Source: Aurantiochytrium sp. KH105 (Eukaryota; Sar; Bigyra; Thraustochytrida; Thraustochytriidae). From it: a DNA stretch of 64,000 nt. Made by a program: the position numbers and the translations under genes. The stretch covers positions 186,001-250,000 of the forward strand of contig BGKB01000010.1 in NCBI GenBank assembly GCA_003116975.1, in the 5' to 3' direction. The notes below the pieces were generated by a model. The model made no database searches. It worked only from the letters and a program-made list of their open reading frames with translations, and was not told where the DNA came from. Below, in pieces: positions 1 to 8,854 of the stretch. How positions within the stretch are numbered: the first letter of the stretch is position 1; each line of letters starts with the position of its first letter.

Positions 1-1
1 G

Positions 2-3000
2 ATCCTCGGCATCAAGCTCCTCCGGTAGCGCGCTCAAAAGGAGATCGAGACAGAGATCCTCCGCACGTTTCGAATGCGCCACGGAAGCATAAAAGTTGAG
101 GAAAAAATTGCAAAGTGACGCGGACATGTGTCGCAGGTCAAGGCGGCCGAGGCAACGAAGTGCAATCTCGACGAGGGCGAATGCCTCGTTGTGCATAGCC
201 TGATGCGCGATGCGAAGCAGCGCCAAGATCTCGATGCGCCACGCCACGCTTTCATCCACCTCGGCAAAGCCTCTAACCAAATACAAAGGGCCCTCAATCT
301 TGGCGCGAAGCTTGGCATAGACAGCAAGACACCGATGCATAAGCTCTGGTTTCCAGCGCATTTGTTGCTGATAAAGTCCAAGGCCGTTGAGCAAAAGACA
401 CTGGCACCACAAATGCAAGAGGTCGCCGTCCGGGCTGCAGAGAGTCAGTAATTCGGCCATCGAAGACACAACCTCTTCCAGCACTTGGTCCGTGTACGAG
501 GAAGGGTCGAGTCGCGCGAGTTCGACAAGTCGAGCAGGCGAGGGTCCCAATAACTGCGATGGCAATACCATGGCGAGCGATGGGTCAGAAGAGGTCCTTT
601 GCGAAGCTTGACGAACCAAACGCTCGTGCGATAACGAACGGAGTAGCATGGCAATGCATTCGCCTCCAGCTCCATAGCGATGGCGTGGTGAGGACGAGTG
701 CAGACCAAGCGTCGAGCAAAGGCCATAGGTAATCATTTGAGGAAATGCCATGGCGCAATCCTTTCGCGCTCCGGCCGCGCACAGGGACAAGGCCTTCAAC
801 GCGCTTGCCTGCGTGCGTAAAAGCGAACGCATTTCTTCCTTCAGTCCATCTTTGTGCGTAATATAACCGCAAGGGTCTGCATCTTGAGCGAGAGCGAGCT
901 TGATCCAGGACTGCAGCACGCGGGGTCGACGCGAGGTTGGCGAGGCCGCCGAAGACGCGTACAGACCACGCGCGATCGATTCCACGCGCACCCGGTAAAG
1001 AACCCCGAGCACCAAACTGTTGACAATAATGCTGGGAGACGCTGCAAAAATGTCTGGCGCGATCGACGTCAAGAAAAAGGTCGCGATTTCTAGCTGCTTC
1101 ATCTCGCCCTGCGCCGCACTGTTCTCCACAATGCGCGCCAGCAAAAAGTCAACCACCGTTGGCGCGTGGTGGTCGCAGAGGGCGCGCCACAGGGGAAGCG
1201 TCAGGTCGAGAGCATTTCGCTGCTCGTCGCGAACGAGAGTCCGTACGCACTCCCATAACTCTTCCAGATTGAAGTGCGTCTTTTGCGCTCGTCGAATATC
1301 CTTTTGCACGCTTTGACGCATTTGAAGTTCCATTGTCCCGTGAGCCATGCGCTTCGAGCCGGATGCACTCTCGGCTGCGACGCCTGCGAGCTCGTTGGCC
1401 TCTGGGCCACGCTGCAAGCCGCGTGCGCTGTTGCTGCGCGACTTTCGGTTTCGCACAAACTGTCGCGGGGAGTCTACGCTGACGCTCTCGCCAGAAAGTC
1501 CTCCCGCATGGGCGACGGCTCGAGTTGACGCACTCTGTGCAAAGGCCAGACATGCCTGCACAGTGCGTGGGCCCAGGCCGGCGCTCTCGAGCACCGGGAG
1601 GCGCTTGCAGAGAATGCTTAGCACACTGGGTCCGAGTCCAGGGCAACGATTGGCGAGAATGATGGACGCTTGCGTTGCAGTTTGCTCGATCGTGCGCGAG
1701 TCGCTGGCCCACGTTTGTTGGCCGAGCAGACTGGCGCTATGAAGCTCAAAAGGCGTCGAGCTTCCGTCCAAGTTGCCGGTCGAAAGGGCTGCCCACGAAT
1801 CTGACCGCTCCACCACATCGAGCAAGCCAAATGCCCGCGCGCGCACTTCGGCCGATGCATGGCTTGCAGCCTGCACGAGCGCAAGCAAAGCAACTAACGC
1901 CATCGCGCTTGGTTCAAGGGGACGAACCATATTGCGCTCAGGCCCTCGAAACAGCCATACATCCACCGCATCTGCGAAGGATGCAAAAATGGCGTCTGCT
2001 CGGCTCTGCGATTTTGGCAGATTCTGCAATTCCACAAACCAGCGCTCGACAAAGGGGCGGAACGTCCCTCCGCCTGCGGCCTCCACGTCTCCGACGTGCC
2101 AGTGAGCCACCAAATAGTTTCGCAAAAGCGGGGAAGCGTCGCTGCTAGCGCGTGAACGATCGCCATCGTAGTAGAACCAGGACCACAGCATCTCGTCGGG
2201 TCGCGGTGCGACCGTGCCGAGAGACGTGGGCCCGAGATGAAGCATCTGCAGGCCAACGTCCGTCGCGAGCTCACGAAGAACCTTAAAGTTGTTCTCCGAG
2301 AGGACCTGGCGATCCGCTTGGACAATCGACCGCGCCCCTGATCCCGGAGTCTGGCTTTGGGACGAGGCGTGGGATCCGACGTTCTCGTTGCCCTGCGCCC
2401 GTGGTGACGCCTTGCGCTGGATTGAAAACAGCTTGACATCGTCAAAACCGACAATCGATTGCATGAGCGTCCAGACCCGCCTTCGTTCCGCCCGAAGCCA
2501 GATTTGGTCCGCGCGTTGCATAAGCATAGGAACCTCCATTTCCCTGCGCAAGATCGAACGCAAGGTGCGCGCAGCTTGCAATGCAAGTTTGGTGTATTCC
2601 AAGGTTACAGTCCATCCCGAGTTCCGAAGTCTCTCAGCCTGAGCGATGGCAGACATAAACTCAAAAATTTTCCGCAGCGTAAGCTCCCACCCTGGAAAGC
2701 CGCTTGTGGCCTTTTGTTGCTGCGATTGCTGCGCCACGCTGTCCAGCAGAATGCGCAAAGCAGCACAGCAAGTCTGCTCTACAGATGCAACATCTGCCTC
2801 TGCAAAAGAGGCAAGCTGCGAGATGGCATGGTCGCTCCCGCGGTGCCGCCTGAACTTGCCAAACTTGGACCGCTCCTCGCTGGGTTGGCTACGTGATGGT
2901 GAACTTGCTGCTGTGAGGCGAGTCTGTCGCCAGGACAGGCAAAGCGCAACAATGCGCGAGACGCAGCGTGGGTGCACGGTTTTGCCTGCGAGGTCCAGCA

Positions 3001-6000
3001 CGATGCGTCGAAGAGCAGACTGCTCGGGAGACACAGGACGAATGCGCGCCGCCGCGTCCCACAAGTCGTACAAGAGTGTTTCCACCTCGCTCTCCATTTC
3101 CCCGGGCCACGCTGCCGCTCCAGGTTCGAGAACAAGCGGAGAACGAGGCAAGGACTGGCTCGATCCAGCGCTGCCGAGCACGAAAGTTACTGCTGATTTG
3201 CGCAGGACCGCCTCAAAGTACGAAATTTGCTCCGCTTCCACCTGAAAGCCTGGAAGTCTCGAAAGCCAGTCAAGGAGAACCTGCGACGCGCTGTGTAAGA
3301 GTCCCCGTAGCTCGACAAGGCGAACAAGCTCACGCACGACTTTGACGAGCTCGTCGGCCCACTGATCTGAACGACCGTTGCCCGTTTTAGGATCGGTGTA
3401 GCTAGTGACGACGCCAGTTCCCTTGTACCACATAAAGAGCTCATCGCGGCTCACAAGTGGCGCATCGCGTGCCTTGATGTAGCTGAAGGCGCCCTCAAAA
3501 GAGCAGGTGCTACCTTTGATCAGCGTATCGGGCCGCGCGCTAGGAGTTCGTACCAGGGGAGGACGAGCCAGAGCTCCTGCGCTGGCGGATGTCACCGTGT
3601 GCGCGATATTTGACGCTGGCGCTGGCGGTGGCGCGGGAAGCGTAAAGCTCTCTCTTGTGTCCAAACTCGGTTTGGTTGGCGACATGGCAAAGGTCTTGGA
3701 AAGCGCGTCCAGCGACAAGGGGCTGCCACGCATACTTCCGTCTGCCGTAGAACTCCGCTCGTGCTGGCGTTGGCGCGCGGATCCCGTGAGAGGAGGCGGA
3801 GGACTTGCCGGAGGGTGCGGCTCGAATCGCTTGACTGGCTGCACATCGTCTGCCGTACGGCGACGGGAAATATCCGCTTCACTCGACACCGCGCCACAGC
3901 AGCAGGAAGTCTTTGCAGCACACTGATAGCCGAAAGGCGGATGCGCACGTAAAACGCCAGTGATGCGCTTGCACGCAGGACCAAAGTGTGGCCAAAGATG
4001 CTGCATTGCATCGATAATCTCCTGAACGTGCATCCGCACGCTTGCGCAGGGAAAGACAAGGAGAGCGAGAGATAGCGTGAGAAGAGGCTCTCCACCAGCA
4101 TCGTCCGGGTCAGGAAGCGCAGTCTCCTGCCCATCGGCGCTTTGCGCCTTGGACTGTCGCAAGCGCAGGTGCGACCAGAGTCGCAGCAAAAGAGCCATCT
4201 GCCGCACGTAGGTTAGAATGGCGCGCGTGCACTTGCCGGACCGCGACACGGCGTTCGAGGTCTCGTGAACAAGTTTGAGGAGCACGCGGATGCGAATCGT
4301 GTCATTCAATGCGCTGCCAATGATGCGCTGCAAAGCATGAGACACGGCTGTTGCAATGAACCAGTCCGCATGGAGCAGCAGTGTCACGTCTGGCAGCGGA
4401 GCTTCCGCTGGATTCTGGCCCTCTGCGACGGGAGAACAGGACAGAAGAGGAAGTGCGTAGAGGAACTCGCGGAAAACATCGAGAGCCGGATTAACACGCT
4501 TTTTGAAGAGTGCCGCGCGGGTACGCAGCGTTTGCGCAATCTGTAGCTCAGCGCCGTACTTGTCCGAGAGGTTTCGCGCGCGGAAAGCGATCTCGCTCCC
4601 GCCTTCAAATAGGTCATTGTGCATCTGAAGCTGCTGCAATTCGAGAACAAGACCGTTCGTCGTAAAGCTAAAAGCGTCGAGAACATGACCACGGCCAGCA
4701 TCGGCCCACGCAAACGGGTAGCCACGGGTGTCACCGACAGAATCTCTTAGGCCCCGCGGCCCCGCGCCGCCAACGCCTGAGGTCCCATCCCACAACAGCG
4801 TGGGCACGAGCGAATACTCTGCTTGGCCCATGACTCCAACGCCAAGTGCAGCCTGCAAAGAGCCAAACATTTGAGCGAACTTGCGCACCGTGAGTTTGTG
4901 AACATCCTTGAGTGAGGCGCGGTGTGCTTCGAACTGCCCGTGGTGCAGACAAAAGGCGGTCTCCCGAAAAACACTCGTACTCGGGCCCAGCACATCCCAG
5001 AGTGTCCGGATCCCAACAATGGCGCGGTTCGCTGCGACATGAGGACATTTGTTCAGATCGTCGGGAAGTTGCGTCACAAACGGCACCGCCTTGTCTAGAA
5101 GAATGGTGACATCGTGCGCTGCGAGCTGCAAAAGAATGTGCTTGCAGACAGCCAAGTTTTTGGGAAGCATTGGGAATCCGTGCTGCTGTGCAGAAGACAG
5201 AGACGGAGCGGTGCCAAAGGAGGCGCCCGAGACATGCGAAGCGCCCGAGCCGATGGAACTGAGGCTCAAGTGACTGCCAGTGGAAACTAGCGAGCCGATT
5301 GAGGTGGCCGCAACATCGCGTGAGGAGATCGAAAATCGGGCGGTCCCCAACGAGACACCCGCCAGCGACGGAGGTTCCGGCGAAGCAGGCGATGTCGAAT
5401 TAGGAGCAGCGGCAGCAGCAAATGTAGATCCAGATCCAGCAAAAGCGAGTGCGGCTGCCGGAGGTGGCATATTGGACGACGAGGTTAGTACTCCGTACGA
5501 CGAGGAACCACCAAGACTAGCAAAGGCTTTCGACTTTGATCGTTCAAAGACCTCGGTGTAAATCGACTCAAGCGCGCGACGATTCAGCGCAGAAATGCGA
5601 GACAAGGGGCCGAGCCCTTCGCGAAAGCGGGTCTCGAGCGGATTGTACATTTCAAAAGCGTCCCAAGCGACTGGGGGTCTCGCAAAACGTTGGCTTCGCA
5701 GAGACCGCAATATAATCTCCAAAGAGTGTGTCACCTTGCGCGGCTCCGAAAGGTGCCGAAGCACACGGCGCGAGAAGAAGGATGCGTAATTAGCCTCGTG
5801 AAAGGCAAGAGGTGCGCGAGCAAGAATAGTGAGCATGACACTGAGCGCCGCGGCCTTGAGTTCTTCGGTCTTGGCGAGCTGTTCGACAGTCTTGAAGAGC
5901 TGTTTTGTTACAACGTCGTTGAACGCTGCGGTCCAGGCAGGGTCGCGATCTGCAAGGCGCTGAAAATCGAGGTTCTCCAGCATGGGCTCCAGTGTGAGCA

Positions 6001-7135
6001 GCATGATGAGACGCGAAGCTTTGTCCTGTTTAGGCTGACCAAGTTGCTCCGCGAGCATGCCCAGGATTTCGCGTGACACGCCGGCGTTTGAGAGAGATAG
6101 ATCAATGAATAGCCAGGCGCAAAATGGAGGGCGCAAATTGAACAAATGTGTGATGAGCGCAGGCTTTTTCCTTACGGTAAAACCGAGCACGCTCGCCCAC
6201 ATTGTTTGCGTCTGTGCGATAACACGGTGGAGAACATCGCGAGGCAATTGCCCCCTGCCGCCGCCGCCGACGCTACTGCTGCTATTATCAGTCGAGCCAC
6301 TAGCAGAAGAGGATCTCCTCGTTCTGCTAATTAAGTGCTTGAGTGAGAGATCTTCCAGCATGCTCCAATCACGCTCGACATCCTCGCTCGCATAGCGCAG
6401 CATATGACTCAAGAGATCACCGGCACAGCGGGACCAAAGCAGCTCCACAAGATGAAGGCCTGCGACCTTGACGCCCGGAAGTTTCGTTTGAAGCGAGAAT
6501 GGAGGCTGGGCCCAGTCGAGAACAGTAACAAAGACTTTTTCAAAAAGCGGAGGTGGGAGCGCTAACCAGGCGCGCAAGCTTCCCACGAAAAAAGCGCACC
6601 GGCGAGGATAGTCTTCCCAGAGCGTTTGTAACAAAAAGGTGTCACTTGCGCTCGACCCACCGTCGTTCGTGTTGCCGCTGTTATCGTCAGCCGCGCTCGC
6701 GCGGTCCAGCTGCGCGAGCTTGCGGTCGATACCCGCGGCAAATTTTGACAAGAAGTCCGCAAAGAAAAACCATCCATCCACTTGGGCGTTGGGGCGGCCA
6801 GCGTCAGAGGCTGCCACGTCAGAGGACACTGGTAAAGCAGGTTTCTTGTCACCGCTCAGGTTCTCTGCCCTTTCGCTCTGGTTGTTGTTTTTGCTGCCAG
6901 AGGCATCGACGGTCCCCTTCTCTTTCTTGTCTTTGTCCGCGTCACTGCTTGGACTGTTTTCATTGCTGCTGTTGGTGCTACTGCTGCTGGCCCCGTTCCG
7001 CTCGGTGATGAGGTGATTTTCCTTGTGCTCGAGCGTCATGGTGTCGATTCCAAGCTGGCGACGAGGCTTGGGCGCAATCTGAGTGCTCCCCACTCCAAGC
7101 GGCAGCTTGCCAGCGGCCTCACGAGATCGAGACAT
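2..7135 (-). CDS. Giant Furry/Mor2-like cell-morphogenesis scaffold (partial, C-terminus beyond left edge)
   Basis: Read by hand on the minus strand, the frame opens at an ATG at 7135-7133 and has no stop for 2378 codons down to base 2, so the gene continues beyond the window. The first ~130 residues are Ser/Asn-rich and disordered. The rest is almost entirely helical HEAT/ARM-like sequence with Ser/Ala-rich loops (about residues 530-620 and 1060-1150). Blocks such as LMLLTLEP-like helices near residue 350, a segment starting NLAVCKHILLQLAAHDV near residue 655 and the later ASIILANRCPGLGPSVLSIL follow the order seen in Furry/Tao3/Mor2 proteins, giant scaffolds of NDR kinases controlling polarity. 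The family call rests on remembered pattern and size (about 3000 residues), not a search, so it is tentative. Other helical-repeat giants remain possible. The open frame itself is secure. Confidence 0.6.
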   Translation of the reverse strand, partial: MSRSREAAGKLPLGVGSTQIAPKPRRQLGIDTMTLEHKENHLITERNGASSSSTNSSNENSPSSDADKDKKEKGTVDASGSKNNNQSERAENLSGDKKPALPVSSDVAASDAGRPNAQVDGWFFFADFLSKFAAGIDRKLAQLDRASAADDNSGNTNDGGSSASDTFLLQTLWEDYPRRCAFFVGSLRAWLALPPPLFEKVFVTVLDWAQPPFSLQTKLPGVKVAGLHLVELLWSRCAGDLLSHMLRYASEDVERDWSMLEDLSLKHLISRTRRSSSASGSTDNSSSSVGGGGRGQLPRDVLHRVIAQTQTMWASVLGFTVRKKPALITHLFNLRPPFCAWLFIDLSLSNAGVSREILGMLAEQLGQPKQDKASRLIMLLTLEPMLENLDFQRLADRDPAWTAAFNDVVTKQLFKTVEQLAKTEELKAAALSVMLTILARAPLAFHEANYASFFSRRVLRHLSEPRKVTHSLEIILRSLRSQRFARPPVAWDAFEMYNPLETRFREGLGPLSRISALNRRALESIYTEVFERSKSKAFASLGGSSSYGVLTSSSNMPPPAAALAFAGSGSTFAAAAAPNSTSPASPEPPSLAGVSLGTARFSISSRDVAATSIGSLVSTGSHLSLSSIGSGASHVSGASFGTAPSLSSAQQHGFPMLPKNLAVCKHILLQLAAHDVTILLDKAVPFVTQLPDDLNKCPHVAANRAIVGIRTLWDVLGPSTSVFRETAFCLHHGQFEAHRASLKDVHKLTVRKFAQMFGSLQAALGVGVMGQAEYSLVPTLLWDGTSGVGGAGPRGLRDSVGDTRGYPFAWADAGRGHVLDAFSFTTNGLVLELQQLQMHNDLFEGGSEIAFRARNLSDKYGAELQIAQTLRTRAALFKKRVNPALDVFREFLYALPLLSCSPVAEGQNPAEAPLPDVTLLLHADWFIATAVSHALQRIIGSALNDTIRIRVLLKLVHETSNAVSRSGKCTRAILTYVRQMALLLRLWSHLRLRQSKAQSADGQETALPDPDDAGGEPLLTLSLALLVFPCASVRMHVQEIIDAMQHLWPHFGPACKRITGVLRAHPPFGYQCAAKTSCCCGAVSSEADISRRRTADDVQPVKRFEPHPPASPPPPLTGSARQRQHERSSTADGSMRGSPLSLDALSKTFAMSPTKPSLDTRESFTLPAPPPAPASNIAHTVTSASAGALARPPLVRTPSARPDTLIKGSTCSFEGAFSYIKARDAPLVSRDELFMWYKGTGVVTSYTDPKTGNGRSDQWADELVKVVRELVRLVELRGLLHSASQVLLDWLSRLPGFQVEAEQISYFEAVLRKSAVTFVLGSAGSSQSLPRSPLVLEPGAAAWPGEMESEVETLLYDLWDAAARIRPVSPEQSALRRIVLDLAGKTVHPRCVSRIVALCLSWRQTRLTAASSPSRSQPSEERSKFGKFRRHRGSDHAISQLASFAEADVASVEQTCCAALRILLDSVAQQSQQQKATSGFPGWELTLRKIFEFMSAIAQAERLRNSGWTVTLEYTKLALQAARTLRSILRREMEVPMLMQRADQIWLRAERRRVWTLMQSIVGFDDVKLFSIQRKASPRAQGNENVGSHASSQSQTPGSGARSIVQADRQVLSENNFKVLRELATDVGLQMLHLGPTSLGTVAPRPDEMLWSWFYYDGDRSRASSDASPLLRNYLVAHWHVGDVEAAGGGTFRPFVERWFVELQNLPKSQSRADAIFASFADAVDVWLFRGPERNMVRPLEPSAMALVALLALVQAASHASAEVRARAFGLLDVVERSDSWAALSTGNLDGSSTPFELHSASLLGQQTWASDSRTIEQTATQASIILANRCPGLGPSVLSILCKRLPVLESAGLGPRTVQACLAFAQSASTRAVAHAGGLSGESVSVDSPRQFVRNRKSRSNSARGLQRGPEANELAGVAAESASGSKRMAHGTMELQMRQSVQKDIRRAQKTHFNLEELWECVRTLVRDEQRNALDLTLPLWRALCDHHAPTVVDFLLARIVENSAAQGEMKQLEIATFFLTSIAPDIFAASPSIIVNSLVLGVLYRVRVESIARGLYASSAASPTSRRPRVLQSWIKLALAQDADPCGYITHKDGLKEEMRSLLRTQASALKALSLCAAGARKDCAMAFPQMITYGLCSTLGLHSSSPRHRYGAGGECIAMLLRSLSHERLVRQASQRTSSDPSLAMVLPSQLLGPSPARLVELARLDPSSYTDQVLEEVVSSMAELLTLCSPDGDLLHLWCQCLLLNGLGLYQQQMRWKPELMHRCLAVYAKLRAKIEGPLYLVRGFAEVDESVAWRIEILALLRIAHQAMHNEAFALVEIALRCLGRLDLRHMSASLCNFFLNFYASVAHSKRAEDLCLDLLLSALPEELDAED

Positions 7136-8854
7136 GCGATACCAGGGTTTACAGGGTTGCGCAAAGCTGAGGCGAGCTGCGGCGAGGCCGAGGCGAAGGC
7201 AAAGAGACAAACGTTGAAAAGCAGGAGCCAAATCTCAAAAAGTATAACTCAAAAACCAGGAGCCAAGGTCGAGACAGAGTTATTTCTCCGCAACAGAATT
7301 CAAGTGGACTGCCCGCGAAGACGCGTATCTACACGTGCGCTCCTCTTTTGAATCGCTCGACTTTGACTCTCCGTCCAGCCAAAAGCACGCAGTCCTTGCT
7401 CACGAGGTCGAGCAGGTCGTTTCCACCCCTCTTTTCCTTCTCGTGTTGCTCGCGCCAGACCACGCGGCGCGCGAGAGGAGAAGGCCCGAGTCGGGCCGCA
7501 CCCGAGAGGCTCCGGCGAGAGGGAGAAGGGGCCTCGCCTCGCAGGCCACCGGCCTGGCCGCGAGCAGGAGGCCGAGCTCGGCTGGGCTCGGTCGCTCGGG
7601 CTCGAGGGCCCCGCCCGCCCGCCAAGGCCGCGAGGTCCGGGCCCGGCGCCGGCGGGGGAGGACGGCGCGTCGCGCGCGAGGGGAGCCGGGCCCTCCGGCG
7701 AGAGAGAGACAGACAGCCAGCCAGCCAGCCCGCGCGCAGCCGCCGCGCGAGGCGCGCTCGATTCTGCTTGCGCGGGCGCCTTCGTCGAACTGGAGTCGAG
7801 CCTCGGCAACAGATCAGAGCGAGACTGACTGTTCGGAGAGAGGCGCGCCCGGAATTCCGGGAAGAGGCGTTCCCCGCGGTTCGATCACGCGCTCCAAGAT
7901 GCTTGTAACGGCTATGCGCCTTGCGGCCTTGCGCCTTGCCGGCACCGGCGTTGTCGTGTTCTTTATTGCAAGCTCGTCATCCATCCTGTGTCCTATTCTG
8001 GCTTTTGAGGGGGAGGGAGAGGAGAGGAGAGGAGAAGGGCGAGGGGGAACGACAGAGAGCTTGCCGAGGATGGCTGGCACGATACGATATCGATCATTCC
8101 TTTCGCGAGGGAAAGGTGTGGCTGCCTGAAAAGTTGCAAAGCGTAGCACAATTTGAGCAGCAGCCCAAGCTTTGGCTCGAGCTGCCGAGGCGGCGAGTGT
8201 CTCTGATTCGAGGAGGAAGAATCGAGGGGGGGGGTGCTAAAAGCACTTCGGCGTTAGGTAAGAAACCGCAAAAGTACAGGTGCAAAACTCCCAAAAAAAA
8301 CGTGACCGTTCGGCGCCCTTGCACGCCACCGGCGAGTCGAGGTAAGTAAAATGGCCGATCGGTTTGCAGCTGATGATGATGATTATGGCTATTGGACATG
8401 GCAGGAACGTGGGATTGGGCAGCAACACTGACATGACAGTCACTTCAAGAGCAAGAACACCCGACAGAAGTTGTTCGAGGGCCAGCGAAAACAATAGCAC
8501 GGTCGCGGCTCCAAGGCGCAAAGCCCAAGCGCGGCAGCGCAGCAGCGCGGCAGCGTGGCAGCGCGGGAGGGAGGTGAGGGCGCGCGCGCGCGTGAGGCCA
8601 AAACCGAACTTTGAGGTGCTTGTCAGAGGCTCTTTTCCTCTTGTTGAAAAGCCACGCAGACGCTGCTGCAAGCAAAGCAAATTAGAACCAGCGCGAGCAA
8701 CAAATCGTACGCACGTACGTGCTTGTGGTAAAGTAGTAGGCTTTGAGAGAAAGGCAAGCGAGCGGTTCCAATCTGCGCGCCACGAAAACGTGCAAGTCCT
8801 AACAAAGCCGCAGCACCACGCGCAACGCCAAGGCTAGGAGCGAGGCCGAGGCAA
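7136..8854. promoter_or_regulatory. Divergent intergenic region between Furry-like gene and channel gene
   Basis: About 1.7 kb separates two head-to-head start codons, so both promoters must lie here. Bases 7440-7760 are extremely GC- and purine-rich with short CAGC/AGCC repeats. Bases 8010-8050 are a GAGGGGA-type purine tract. Long overlapping frames exist on both strands, but they are Arg/Pro/Ala/Ser-rich, recognise nothing and look like GC-driven artefacts. I see no RNA gene. Confidence 0.5.

Noticed and set aside
7300-8129. Overlapping long frames on both strands (about 100-264 residues)
   Set aside because: Extremely Arg/Pro/Ala/Ser-rich, open in several frames at once because of GC content, no recognisable domain, and located in a divergent promoter region.
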